From positions 26,998,046 to 27,062,045 of the forward strand of contig JACGWO010000007.1 of assembly GCA_034509735.1 (NCBI GenBank): a stretch of 64,000 nt of DNA, in the 5' to 3' direction. Source of the DNA: Sesamum alatum. Lineage: Eukaryota; Streptophyta; Magnoliopsida; Lamiales; Pedaliaceae. The notes beneath the pieces were generated by a model, which had not been told where the DNA came from, did not search any database, and worked only from the letters and a program-made list of their open reading frames with translations. Shown in pieces: positions 33,770-46,344 of this stretch. How positions within the stretch are numbered: the stretch's first letter is position 1; each line of letters begins with the position of its first letter. Both the position numbers and the translations under genes were made by a program.

Positions 33770-34325
33770 GCATGTTGCGCTATTGGAGGTACTTGTTGTG
33801 ATGGTTGTGGTACTGATGGTGGGGCTGGTGCCGAAAAATAAAAATTAGGTGGCTCCAGAAAAAGTACACCATTAACCCTCAACACCCATCGAAGTAGTCT
33901 TTCTTCAGTATTAGTTCCAATTTCAAGATGAAAATTGACATATGTTAGAGCTCATATAAAACTTTACAATACAATTTTAGGTTGAATGTAGTTGAATATA
34001 GATCTACATTGCTTCCATCATTTGAGTTGTGCGTTATTGTTTCTTGTGCAAAAAGTGTTGTGTGGAGTATGTGTGAGTGAGAGACTGAGTAAATAGTGAG
34101 TTGAAACAAATGCAAGAGTGTGAGCAAATAATCAAAAGGTATTTATTTATATGTGTGTGTGTAAATATATAAAGAGTGAATATAATGGAGACACTTCTTC
34201 CTAGCGATATTCACACTCACTTATATAAGATGTTTCCATACAAAAAGTAAGGGTGGTGCCACGTTAAGAGATTATATTGATGTGGCATGATCTTTACCGT
34301 TTGTTACAGAACACCAAGTGTAGGC
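33770..34325 (-). repeat. Hairpin-promoter repeat family, unit 2' (minus strand)
   Basis: Both hairpin arms are present at 34233-34305. The first ORF piece reads THNSNDGSNVDLYSTTFN (34073 downwards). The second piece runs through CTACTTCGATGGGTGTTGAG and GGAGCCACCTAATTT into proline-rich codons. It is complete where left unit 2 is broken at 13938. Confidence 0.7.
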
Positions 34326-34984
34326 AAATATTTTAGAAAAAATATTTTTTACATGTCCCTATAGATGGCTATAATGTACTTACTAATTAATTTAAAAAAT
34401 ATCCAAGGCCAAAAAGAAAAAAATCAATGAGAATAAGAGATAAACACAACTTTAATAGGGGATATGGGTGTATTTATGAAATTTTAGTAGGGGATATGAT
34501 ATTTATGAAACTTTAATAGGGGATATGAGTGTATTTATGATACAGAAGATTGTGTCCAAATTCGAAACATTTATATTATTGCAACAATCTGAATAGGGGG
34601 AAATAGCATTTTTTTTTTTTTTTTTGCTTTTTAGTCATTGTCACTTCTAGTCTCATTCGTTATAATTGGCACTTTTCATCCCGTACCAAAAAAAGCTCTT
34701 TTAGTCATCTCCTAGTTTTTTGTCTGTAATTTAACCGCTGGGTACATGGTCGTCGATTTGTTTTTGCTGGAGAGAAAATTGGCGCGTGTTTCAGCTTGGA
34801 AACACTTTGGGGGGGGGGGGGGGAAGGAATATAACTACTTTGAAGAAAAAAATTATGCTTTTTACCATGCAAACATTGGTGGGCCTTCACATGTAAAGAA
34901 GCCATGCCTGTTTGAGAAGTCATTATAGTGACATGTGCAAAAACGCACATAAGATAGAGTCCGTGGACTAAAGGTCTTTAGGGC

Positions 34985-35452
34985 CAACTTCCCTAGCAAG
35001 TCTGAAACGGGACCTACAAAAGAAACGTTAACACTTCGACGCTCAAGTCAGTATGTAGTTTTAGAATAAAATGATAGAAGCGTGATAATGAAATGACGAG
35101 CTATGATACTAAAGAAATTGAGATAATAATTCGGTTGGATAATAAGTGCTTGTGCAAAGTTAAGTAAGTGTCCCCCTGGTTGAGGGGACCAAACCTATAT
35201 TTATAGTGAGAATCTCCTAGCGAGGGAGGAAGGAGTCTTATACCCCTAGGAGTCAGGGATAGTTACTGTGGAAGGGCCTCGTCAATATCCGAGGGTCACC
35301 GAGGTCTCAAGAGACTCTTGCCTGGTTTAAGAGAGGTCAATCGGGGGACACGATGTTATCCATATCCCAACTTTTGGGGGGGAAACTGGCCAAGTGCATG
35401 GCCTTGCTAGATCCTTGTGGCGCTCCACTTGTGCGCCCACGCTTATTACAGT
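34985..35452 (-). mobile_element. LTR-like remnant, inverted partner of 12236-13030, without the MITE
   Basis: It contains the reverse complement of the TATA-like box (CTATATTTATAG near 35200) and of the GACTTGAGCGTCGAAGTG signature (about 35035). The site matching the left MITE insertion is the intact CTAGCGAGGGAGG at 35217-35229. Confidence 0.55.
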
Positions 35453-35929
35453 TACGTATTTTTGACTTTATATATATTATATTTACTCTGTTATAAAATA
35501 TTAAAATATTATAGTAAATTGTGAACGAGGGATAAAATTAAAAATTTATGTATTTTTTTTGTTTAACTCAACCCTTTTTGTTCAAGCCTTAACGGAAGGG
35601 GTTCAGGTGTAAACAATAAATTTTCGAAAGGGGTGTAAGTGTAACTTTAAAACTTATTAGGGAAAGGTGTAATTTTATATTTTTAGAGGGAATTTAAGTG
35701 TAATTAACCTTTCATTTTATTTCTTCACTTCCCATCAAGTAACTCTCCCCCACTTATTATCCCACTCATCCATACTTTTTATATATATATGAATTTTCTA
35801 TCAGCCATTTATTCTCTCTATTTTATTCTACTTAATTGAATTTTGATAACAAATTATTAGTTTAATAAAAATATTATTATAATTGCACACACATCGAGCG
35901 TGCGTTTCAGACTAGTTAGCGTTTAAAGT

Positions 35930-36412
35930 CTTCAAACATAGAACTCCATCGAAGAAGGATGCATATTATGGTCATCAGAGTATACATCTGTTAGGAAGCC
36001 AAGGTTAAACAAATCAGGAAAGAAACCGACGATTGCTCCACCGGAGAGGGTTACGGAAAGTTAACAGCAAATATTTGCAAAACTAGAAAACTCATTACTG
36101 AGCTAAATTTTCTTCTTCCATACAACGTTCAAGACAACAATACATATTATCCTTTGGAATCCCTACTAAGCATTCAATATTGTGTGACGCATCCAATTCT
36201 TCAAAACAACTAGAAACAGCCTTAAGAGCTAACAAAAGAAACATGCATCTTTTTGGCCGGAAAAGTTTAAGCTTGAGCTTCGCTGGCCGGTTTGTAACAA
36301 CATCTTCCTTCTTAAACCTACACATCAAAATTTTAGTGATAGTAAGATGTATATTAAAATTTTTAGATGAAACTTTCGGAAAGTTTGAAGATGCATTAGA
36401 GTAAGTACTCAC
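35930..36412 (-). pseudogene. Inverted copy of the unrecognised captured gene fragment
   Basis: A 105-codon open frame (36412 down to 36095) includes RFKKEDVVTNRPAKLKLKLF, LLALKAVSSCFEELDASH and the LVGIPKDNMYCCLERCMEEE segment. Compared with the left copy it keeps the frame longer, so it is the better guide to the original protein. The first about 30 residues overlap what is an intron in the left copy and are probably not coding. No known domain was recognised. Confidence 0.5.
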
Positions 36413-37389
36413 TGGAGTCTAGTAAATCACACGGTACATAATGAACGTTGCAATATCATTCATAGATCGCATGGTTTTGTTGACCTTTTCATGAAAATAA
36501 AACTAAAAAGAATAAATTTTGGTTAGGAAAGTAATGAAAGTGAATTCTATTTCTTGAAACATAAATAATTAGAACTCATGTTAATTAGTAGGTATATCAT
36601 TGTTGAAAAAAAAAAAGAGGAAAAATGCACAAATAAATCAAATAGATAATATTTCAAGACCACAATATTTACGGCATTCAATTCTTGGATGTCGTACAAA
36701 TATCTTATAGCTTCACGAACTACTTTTTAAAAAATAAATAAATTAACATTTGATATCATGAATGATGTATTATATGATACAGTGTCGCTAAGACAAGATC
36801 ATAAATGATAATAACTTTATCTCAAAATATATAACTTGTTACATGAAAGCAAACATTGACGACTCTATTATGAACTATAATAAGATAAAAAACAACAAAA
36901 TCCAACATACAAGTATTTCCATACTGTTTACAACCATACACAAGTCTATGAACTAGTGTCGCCTTGATTTCAATGTATCTTTTATAATATGTGTCTACTT
37001 AACTAGGAGACGCATGTAGTTATATTGACTAATGGGTGTGTTGACTATAGAGTAGCTCTTTTGGTTTGTTGAATTCTCTATGGTAGACATGTCAAAAGGT
37101 AACTCAAGACAAGCTGCAAAATTGTTCAAAAAAAAAAAAGACAAGGTATAAATTAGTATGGTACATAATTAATCTTTATTATAAAAGCAACTACTATTGT
37201 TTTTTAACAGTTGCTCTGACAGTTTTAACTTGACGCTTAGCTTTTTAACGTATTTTTATATGAACACTCAACCTTCAACAAATTCATTGAATTCAGACTT
37301 TATTATTTGGATGGGCATGTAACTCCTATCGCCACTCATTAGTGTTCGCCAAGAAATTAAAAAAAAAAACGAAAAAACAAGAAGAAGAA

Positions 37390-37501
37390 CAAGAACAAGA
37401 AGAGAGAGAGAGTGAGAGAGAATCTTAACATGGAGAAGAAAGAATATTTTCCACAAATTGAACCTTGTACCCCCTCAAAAACAAAAGAAAAAGAAATGAG
37501 A

Positions 37502-37550
<49 letters not shown>

Positions 37551-37665
37551 CTTAAGATAGATAAGAAATAAACTTTTTCAGAGATCGAACCCTGTACCCC
37601 CTCCCCCCTTCAAAAAAAAATCGGAGAGAGAGAACGAGAGAGAGAGAGAGATTCTTAAGATGGAG
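37390..37665. repeat. GA microsatellite cluster, inverted partner of 8740-9055
   Basis: Three GA runs (37397-37422, 37505-37548 and 37624-37651) alternate with CTTAAGATGGAGAAGAAATA-like spacers. They correspond block by block to the left arm. Confidence 0.88.
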
Positions 37666-37889
37666 AAGAAATAATTTTTTCCGTAGATCAAACCTTATAT
37701 ATAATTGTTTTGTTTTGAGAAAGCCAATTTTTTTTTTTTTCAAAAAGCTTTATTTCAAAATTTGAACGGAAAAACAAATTAAGGGATTGTGGTTACAATT
37801 TCAAGATTGAGCAGTTACAAATTAAGTTAGTACTCTTATAAAATTCATATATAAAATAAAAGATTTAAAAAAAAAAAGAGCAACAAAGT

Positions 37890-38570
37890 TCACACACATG
37901 TATATATATTAGAAAAAAATAAAATATATATATATATATATATATATAGAAAGAAAGATGCCCCATGCATGTTGCACTCTTGGAGGTGCTTGTTGTGATG
38001 GTGGAGATGGTGGCGGAGGTGGTGCCGGCCAATGAAATTGAGTGGCTCTAGAAAGAGCACACCATTAATCCTCCAACACCCATATAAGTTGTCTCTCTCG
38101 AGTATTGGTTCCATCTACAAGGTAAAATTAACATATGTTAGAACATATACAAAACTATAAAATACAATTGAAGGTTGAATCATTAAGTAAAGATCCACTT
38201 TGCTTCCATCAGTTAAGTTGTGCTCCATCTTTTGTTGTGTGCACAAAAGTGTTGTGTGGAGTATGTGTGTATGAGAGAAAGAGAGAGAGACAGGGATATA
38301 GAGAATAGAGAAGACAAAGACAAAGACAAAAGGGTAAAGAAGTAATTATGTATGTGAGTGTATGTGTGTGTGTTTGTGTGTGTGTTTGTGTGTCAATATG
38401 TAAAGAGTGAATGTAATGGCGACAATTCATACAATTTTATTTAGCGATATCTACACTGACTTGTATATAATGTTTTCATAACAAACAGTAAGGATGATGC
38501 CACGTCAACAAATCGTATTAATGTGGCATGATCCTCATTGTTTGTCATAGAACATCAAATGTAGGCAAAT
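37890..38570 (-). repeat. Hairpin-promoter repeat family, unit 1' (minus strand)
   Basis: A complete hairpin at 38479-38556, a leader, the first ORF piece near 38230, and the second piece starting MEPILERDNLYGCWRI at 38114 down to 37890. It is the closest relative of unit 1. The reading frame in the second piece reaches VLFLEPLNF before the frames of the two copies diverge. Confidence 0.75.
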
Positions 38571-38605
38571 GTTTTTTAAAATATACTTTCTTACCGGTCC
38601 TTGAA

Positions 38606-40390
38606 TAGATGGCTAGAATGCAATTACTAATTAAAAAATATTTAAAGCCTTAAAAAAAGTTTAACAACAACAACAGATAAACACAACTTTAATAGGAAAT
38701 ATGAGTGTATTTATGACACATGAAACTGTGTCCAAATTCAAAACATTTATAACGTTGCAACAATTTAAATAACATAATCTAACTAAATTATGAAAAATGT
38801 TACTTTTAAATAGGAACATTCCACCATAAAGATTTACTGGCCAAAGCTACTCACTAACCATATATAATTAATTGAACACATGAATGGTAGATATAGTAAA
38901 TTATATAATACACATTAATTGCAATAATATACATTTTAAAATTAATTTCCATAATATCTACAAATTGTTATACCATCCTTGGCAATTTAAGATATTTTAA
39001 AAATTAAATTGGCCTATTGTTGAGATTAATAATACATAAATGAAATTAATTGTATGTATATGGACTGCATATTTGTATTTTCTATTTCTGTTATTGTTGA
39101 TGCTAAATTAACTGTGATGGCCTGGCTGGTGCAATACAAAGTTCTAGTTGTACGTGTCATTATTTATATGTTAGTAATTGAATAAAATTCAACTTGGAGT
39201 GAAAAGTAGTTATCGATTAATTTTCTTGAACACATTCAGCTACAATTTATTTGCATACAGAAACGGATGAATGTATTAATTATTAAAAGTATATGGATCA
39301 TTAACATGGTCGTACGTTCATAGGTAGTTATCATGCATTTTCGTTATGTACGAAAACTTCAGTACACGCATGCAATTTTTGTTGTGTACGGATATGTAAT
39401 TTTTTTTTGTGTACGAATGTACATAATTAGATCATGTCTAGGCACGAGATATTTACAATATCTCCATAAGAAAATGGATCATTAACAGATAAATGTATTA
39501 ATTCTTAAAGGATATGGATCATTAACATGGTTGTACCTTCATAGATAATTATTTTGTATTTTTGTTATGTACGAAATCTTCAGTACGGGCATGCAATTTT
39601 TATTGTGTACGGATGCACATAATTAAATCATGTTTAGGTATAAGATATTTATAATATCTCCATAAGAATATGGAGAAATTAAATAGATGGTGATTTATAA
39701 TATCTCCATAAGAATATGGAGAAATAGATGGTTTTCATATGAATGTAGGAAAAAAAAGAAAATATTCCACAAGAAATATTATTTCAGAAATTGTATTTCA
39801 ATAAATATTAAAAGATTTTTTTTATCTTTTGTAATTATTCACAAGACACAATGTTAAAATAAAAATAATTTAAAAAATGATACTCTTAATGATCTTTTTA
39901 TGATTAATCATATATTGAAATCGCTTAAACCAAACAACAAATTATATTATCACATAGGATATCGCATTTACAATACATCAGACCGAACACTATATAATGG
40001 ATGATAATATTAACTATCATATCATTTCCCATCCCACATAATCATATCATGCATAATTTTAGCACACGAACCAAATGAAGCCTATATGTATACACAATGT
40101 TAGACATATTCTTTTTATTTGGTATATATTGACTATATTATATATAAATTAAAAATAAAAAAGATATTATTTAGTATAAATATAATATACATATATATAT
40201 AGAGAGAGAGAGGGTTGGTGGCAGCGAAATACGGGAGAAGGAAAGGCTACAAGGTCAGATGGGGGTGGATTCAATAGATCAGTGGCTACAAAGAAAGAGA
40301 GGACGAGGGACGAAAGAGGATGATCGAAGGGGGAGGGGGGATGAGGGGTTGAAGATGATGAATTGATGATGAAAGTTTCGTAATGTTTTA
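38606..40390. other. AT-rich region with a local duplication
   Basis: No gene is recognised. 38790-39020 is the reverse complement of 31880-32110, so family sequence continues past the arm. 39290-39400 and 39507-39615 are diverged direct copies (ATGGATCATTAACATGG, TTATGTACGAAAACTTCAGT), and a 50-bp AATATCTCCATAAGAATATG motif repeats at 39460, 39653 and 39700. 40200-40380 is a short G-rich patch without an open frame. Confidence 0.6.
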
Positions 40391-41514
40391 GGGCAAATGC
40401 TACATTTGATCCCCTAAATTTTTGTTTAATTTTATTTAGTCTCTCAAGTTCTTTTCTTGACTTTAGTATCCCTAAATTTTAATTTTTATCTCAATTTGGT
40501 CCCTCTGACCATTTTCTGGCAAAACTGTGACCAGAGTTTGACTTTTTCTAGGGCAAGATGGTCAATCTAATTTTAATTTTTACTTTACTCCTTAAAAAAA
40601 CAACTCTTTTATATTTTTCTATATATGCTGAATATAATATATTTATCTTATATGAATAACGAATTGAACTTTTGTGAATGTAATAATAACATATTGCTTA
40701 ACTTAAATAAGCGGTCTCTTTTTCTCAGTAGTTAAAAAAAATCAAAATTATGAATTAATTTTATAAAACTTATCTAATCTGAAAAATATAAAAAAAAGTA
40801 AATCTAAGTTAATAATTTTTTTTTTATCTTAGTGTTAGAGATAAGTCTAAAAAAGTTAAACCTAACATATTTATTAAATGTTGGAGTTCCAAAAAAATAG
40901 TGGAATATACTTTTGAACTAGACTTTGGTGGATTTCATATATATATATATATATATATATAATCTAGTTAAAAAGTATATTCCACCAAATTTTTGTTCAA
41001 AACCCTTGTTGTTAATATTTAATAAACATTGTTAAGATTAATTTTTTAAACTTATCTTTAACTCCTAAGATTAAAATTACTGATTTAGATTTTTTTATTA
41101 TATTTTCAGATAAGATAAGTTTTACAAAATTTATTCTTAATTTTAATTTTTGTTTGTAACTTTTGAAAATGAAAAAAAAAAGACTATTTTATTTTAAGTT
41201 AAACAATATGTTATTATTAAGTTTATAAGTTCAAAGTTTCATTGTTCACACAAGATAATTACATCATATTCAATACAAAAATTAAAAAAAGAAAATTGCG
41301 TAGGCCTTTTTACAAATTTATGGGGAAAATCAAACTTAAATTGACTATTTTACCCTAAAAAATGTCAAAATTCGATTACATTTTTGCCGAAAAATGGTCA
41401 AAGGGACCAAAGTGAGACAAAAACTAAAGTTTAAGGATGGTAAAGTAAAGAAATGAACTTGAATGACTAAAGTGATTCTTAACGAAAACTTAAGGGACCA
41501 AATGTAGCATTTTC
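40391..41514. mobile_element. 1.1-kb foldback (hairpin) element
   Basis: The left end GGGCAAATGCTACATTTGAT and the right end GGACCAAATGTAGCATTTTC are inverted. The two halves are complementary over most of their length: GGTGGATTTCATATAT on one side and TATATAATCTAGTTAAAAAG on the other meet at a TA-rich centre near 40950. Within the arms, GTGGAATATACTTTTGAAC (40904) pairs with AAAAGTATATTCCACC (40972). There is no coding capacity. RNA or single-stranded DNA of this unit would form a hairpin of about 550 bp. Confidence 0.8.
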
Positions 41515-42075
41515 ATTTTTTAAACTAAAGTTTTTTTCATTTCTAGTGTAAAAAAGTTAAACCTTAACAACTTTTATTAAATGTTTGAAGTTTCGAATGA
41601 AAAGTTGGTGGAATATACTTTTAAACTGGATTTTTTAGTGGATTATATATATATATATATATATGATTTATTTTGCGAGGTTTTTCTAAATATATAGTCC
41701 CATTTTATAGCTAGAAAAAGTTCTATAAGAACCTTTTTAAATGAATTATATATTAAAAAGAATATTCCACCAACTTTTTGTTTCAAAAATTTAGTTTTTA
41801 ATATTTAATAAACATTGTTAAGATTTCATTTTATTAGACTTATCTTTAACTCCTACGATTAAAAATTATTGACTTAGATTTTTTTTTATTATATTTACAG
41901 ATTAGAGAGTTTTACAAATTTTATTCATAATTTTAAGTTTTTGTTGTAACTTCAGAAAATGAAAAAAAAAAAAGAGATTATTTTATTTAAGTTACACAAT
42001 ATATTATTATTATATTTACAAAAATTCAAAATTTTAATTATTCACACAAGATAATTACGGCCCATTTATATTTTT
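41515..42075. repeat. Second, partial copy of the foldback element
   Basis: 41540-41660 repeats the inner left arm (GGTGGAATATACTTTTAAAC) and 41750-42070 repeats the inner right arm (TATTCCACCAACTTTTTG, ACATTGTTAAGATT). The outer ends are lost. It follows the first copy directly. Confidence 0.75.
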
Positions 42076-42089
42076 ATTATCAAAAATAA

Positions 42090-42230
42090 AAAAAAAATTA
42101 CACATACCGCCAACACAACCCACTTTGTAAAAATATGACTGGTCGCGACCAGCCAATGTTTTTTAATTTCTATTGGCCGGTCGCGAGCCAATGATTTTTA
42201 ATTTTTAATCGAATGTCACTATTGTCTGAA
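42090..42230. other. Short spacer with a CG-containing palindrome
   Basis: No gene. TGGTCGCGACCA at 42140 is a perfect 12-bp palindrome, and GGCCGGTCGCGAGCCAATG follows 30 bases later as a partial repeat (about 42176). Confidence 0.5.
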
Positions 42231-42468
42231 AGGTAATTCTTATATGAATATAATTTTTTGGTAAGTAGAAATATGTCGTATTGGTAGGAAAATATTATTT
42301 TTAATAATAATAAAATAGATTAAAAATATAATACTATTATGTTTTGCCTATTAAAATAAAAGTTTTATTTTATTCAAAAATTCCTTTATAACCTACTATA
42401 TTATAAAGAAATATTTACTTTTTTTAAGAATATATATACAATCGTGCATAGCATGGGTTCTACGCTAG
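42230..42468 (+). mobile_element. Helitron-like 3' end, copy C
   Basis: Ends CGTGCATAGCATGGGTTCTA then CGCTAG at 42468, followed by T. It shares its last 240 bases with the other two ends. The hairpin is weakened by one base (GCATGG for GCACGG). Confidence 0.6.
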
Positions 42469-43854
42469 TCTATATATATATAGCAGATTGAAGTTTGACC
42501 ACAATTTATATAGGATTGAATATATTTAATTGTAAAAAAATCTTATTGGTTAGGAATATTATTTATTTAAATATCTTAAATATTTATTTTGTATTTATCT
42601 GAAATTTTATTTTTAATATTATAATTGAATTTTATAATTTTCAAGAAAACACCGGTAAACACCGGTATAATTTTAAAATCTTATTGGTTAGGAATAATTT
42701 TAATATTTATTTTATATTTATCTGAAATCTTATTTTTAAATATTTTCAATTTAACATTATAATTGAATTTTATAATTTAATATTTATCAATTTTTTGCTC
42801 TCCATTAATCGATCTCAAACTTAACACTCTGTATACTTCTTTTTATTGCTTTTTCTGTGTGTGAAGTGATGTCTTACACTTTTCATGAAGTTATGCAGTT
42901 AATAAATTCTATCCCTTACTCATATATTTATGTATATTAAATTTCAATATTTATTTGTCTTTACACTCATATGCTATAGCTAACTGATGTATACTTTTAT
43001 TATGATTATCTTATTTTTTTATATATTATTTTTCATGCTACATAAAGAATTAACAATCTCTATCCTTTTCTTATTTTATCTTTATTAAATTTCAGTAGTT
43101 ATTTATCTTTTGGTGTTTATTTTTTTAGATTTATATAGCGAGTCCTTGATTTTGTTCTACAAGAAAGAATTAATTTGTTAAATGTTAATAAGTACATATT
43201 TCATTTTTAAAATTTATTAACTCTATGTATATATTATAATTACATCCATTATATTTTTATTTTATTTGTATAATTCTATTCAAACTATCATTTAGTTTTT
43301 ATTTTTGTTTAAATATTTATCTTTTTTATTTTTTATACACCATTTCTGTTTTATATATTGTAGTTTTATTCATCCTCTAAATTTTTATTTTATAGGGTTT
43401 TTTTTTGTGAGTTCTTTTTCAGATTTCTTATCCGTTTTATTTTGTACATAATTCATTTAATATTTATTTGTATAATTCTACTCAAACTAATCAGTTTTTT
43501 TTTTATTAAAAATATATTTACACCTTTGTATTTTTTATACACTCTTCTCTTTATATATTATAGTTTCATCTATTAAAATTTTATTCTATAGTTTAACTTT
43601 TTTGTTCTTTTTTAGACTTCTTTTCTACTTTGTTTTTGTTTTTCAACAAAAAGAAACCAATTCCTTCAGTGCTAATTGGTACATATTTTATTTAGTCTTT
43701 ATTTATAAGATTATATTTAATTTGACATTTTGTTTTTATACGTATTTAAATATTTACCCTTTTATCTTTTTATACACCTGTTTTCTTGTATATAAAATAG
43801 TTTCATCTATTAAATTTTTATTTTATATTTTAATTGTTTGGTTTTTTTGTAATT

Positions 43855-43905
<51 letters not shown>

Positions 43906-44815
43906 TGCCTTCAGATGATGTTGTACAAGATGGAAGGAATCACCAGAATTTAGTTTACATATAATTTATTTTTCGAACAATTTAAATATGATTAAGCTAA
44001 ATCTAAGATTATATGCTTTGTAATTTGTTACCTTTACATGTAAATATATGTATTTTCATGCGTGTGTAATTCGAGCTCCTTTTTAACAAAATCTTATTCG
44101 AAAAATCTTATTTTGTACCGATGAAGGTCTTTTCTTCTTTCCTACCAACAATAGTGTTGCTATATTTATGATTTAATTGAATGCAGCTATTTTATTTTTA
44201 TTTGTACTCATTTTATTTTCTCATTTCATGATAACTTACTCCTTATTTTTTTTCTTATTCAAATTGATGAAATGATATTGAGAATTTAAAATTATTTTAT
44301 TTTATTGTCCATCTTTCTATATTTTTTTTAGTTTTTTCTTGCAGTTATCTTTCTTATAACTTATTAAAAGTAAGTTTCTATTCTTGCTTTATATTTTATT
44401 TTATTTTTTACAATGTAAGATTATTTTAGATTTATTTACTTTAATATAGATTTTGATGGAAGATAAATCATAACAAAAAATACATTTAACTAATTCTTTA
44501 GTTTTTATATTTTTGTTAGAGTTGGGTATTTGTTTAAAAAAAAACACAGTGGTCTATATATTCAATAGAATATCATAGTTATTTGAAATAAGCCTCATAA
44601 AATACAATTTTTGGTTAGTAAAATATATTGTATTTGTAGGAAAATATAAAATAAATTAAAAATTTAAAACTACTATATTTTACCTATTAAAAATAAAAAG
44701 TTCTATTTTAGGAAAAAGATTCCTTTATTAAGAAATGTATTATAAAAAATTATTTAATATTTTAAAAAAAAGAAAAAAATTTATATAACCATGCATAGCA
44801 CGAGTTGTACACTAG
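42469..44815 (+). mobile_element. Helitron-like non-autonomous element, copy A
   Basis: Starts TCTATATATATATAGCAG directly against the CTAG end of copy C and ends CATGCATAGCACGAGTTGTA then CACTAG at 44815. The interior has no helicase or Rep sequence. It holds several tandem units of about 220 bp and an ATT microsatellite (43866-43905). Assignment rests on the TC start, CTAG end and terminal hairpin shared with copies B and C. Confidence 0.6.
43110..43930. repeat. Tandem repeats of about 220 bp inside Helitron-like copy A
   Basis: Units share TTCTACAAGAAAGAAT or CAACAAAAAGAAAC, GTTAATAAGTACATATTTCA, TATTTGTATAATTCTACTCA, ATTTTTTATACACC and TTTCATCTATTAAATTTT. About three and a half units precede an (ATT)n run. 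The same units recur at 44816-45170 and 45590-46330 in copy B. Confidence 0.7.
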
Positions 44816-46301
44816 AATGAACAAATTTATTTAGTGTTAATCGATACATATTTTATTTTGATATTTATTTGTATAATTCTACTCAAGCTACCAAATTTAG
44901 TTTTTATTTTATTTTGTATTTATTTGAAATCTTATTTCGAATATTAAAATACTAATTTAATGTGTATGTATCTTAAATAGTTTCATATTTTAAGATTAAC
45001 TTTTATTTATAATTGTCAACCGAGTTTATTTCTAAGATTAAGTTTGATTTATTAACACTAAAAATATCCGAACCAAATCAAATCTTAAAATAAAAATTAT
45101 TTGTGTGTATCCAAACCAAAACTTTCGATTACCTAATGATGGTGGTCTCCATCGCATTTGTATTTAAATAGAACACAGTCTACTTTGCATCTCTTTATTT
45201 ATTAGATATGCTTAATATTATCAATATTCTATTTGCATTAAACGATCTCAAAACTTAACACTTTGTATGTTCTTTTTATTGCTCTTCTATGGTTGAGGTG
45301 ATGTTTTACTTTTTATGATATTATTTTATTTCTTTTTTTCCATAATCTTTGAAGTTATGTAATTAATAAACTCTATCCCTTGCCCATATATTTATGTCTA
45401 TTAACTTTTAATATTTATTTGTCTTTACACTGATGTTTTGCTTTTATTATGATATTATTTATTTTTATATATTATTTTTTCATGATACTTGAAAGTTATT
45501 GAATTAATAATCTTATCATTTTCTTATGTTTTCTATTAAAATTTAATATTTATTTATCATCTGGTGTTTATATTTTAGATTTTTATGGTGGTTGCTTGAT
45601 TTTGTTATACAAGAAGGAATACATTTATTTAATGTTAATAAGTATATATTTCTTTTTCAAAATTTATTTGTATAATTCTACTTAATCTGTCATTTAGTTT
45701 ATATTTCTATTTAAGTATTTACTCTTTTGTATCTTTTTATACACACCAGTTTATATATATAAATATACACATATTATAATTTCATCCATTGAATTTTATT
45801 TTTATAGTTTCATTTTTGTTGTTCTTATTCAGATTTCATTTTTTTTAGTTTTGTTTTTCTACAAGAATGAACAAATTTTTTTAGTGTCAATCGATACATA
45901 TTTCATTTGATATTTATTTGTACAATTCTACTCAAGATACCAAATTTAGTTTTTATTTTTTTTAAAATATTTATCCCTTTGTATTTTTTATACACTAACT
46001 TTTTTTATATATAATATTTTTCATCCGTTAAAATTTTCTTTTATATATAGTTTAATTCTTTTGTTCTTTTTCTGATTTCTTTTCTATTTTGTTTTTCAAC
46101 AAAAAAGAACATATTGATTTTGTGCTAATAGGTACATATTCCATTTAATATTTATTTGTATAATTCTACTTAATCGATATTTAATTTTTTATTTTTGTTT
46201 AACTATTTACCCTTTTCTTATTTTATACACCTGTGCTTTTTATTTATTATAGTTTTGTGCATTGAATTCTATTTTATAGTTTGATTTTGTTGTCCTTTTT
46301 A

Positions 46302-46344
<43 letters not shown>

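Larger units (their letters stand above)
29791..38605 (-). repeat. Right arm of the large inverted duplication (partner 7755-23508)
   Basis: This is the reverse complement of the left arm without CACTA copies 1 and 2, the 318-bp MITE, the MULE remnant and most of the 55-bp minisatellite. It has right-only material instead: a unit-5 segment (31854-32450), a GA/G tract and a LINE fragment (about 32945-33750). Confidence 0.9.

Noticed and set aside
7755..38605. Simple palindromic (foldback) duplication as origin of the inverted arms
   Set aside because: The adjacent block is in direct, not inverted, orientation, and the TIR-element halves fit a later inversion better. It is not formally excluded.
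43602..43964. 120-codon frame with a long tyrosine run
   Set aside because: The tyrosines come from an (ATT)n microsatellite, and the rest is AT-rich repeat inside a Helitron-like element.
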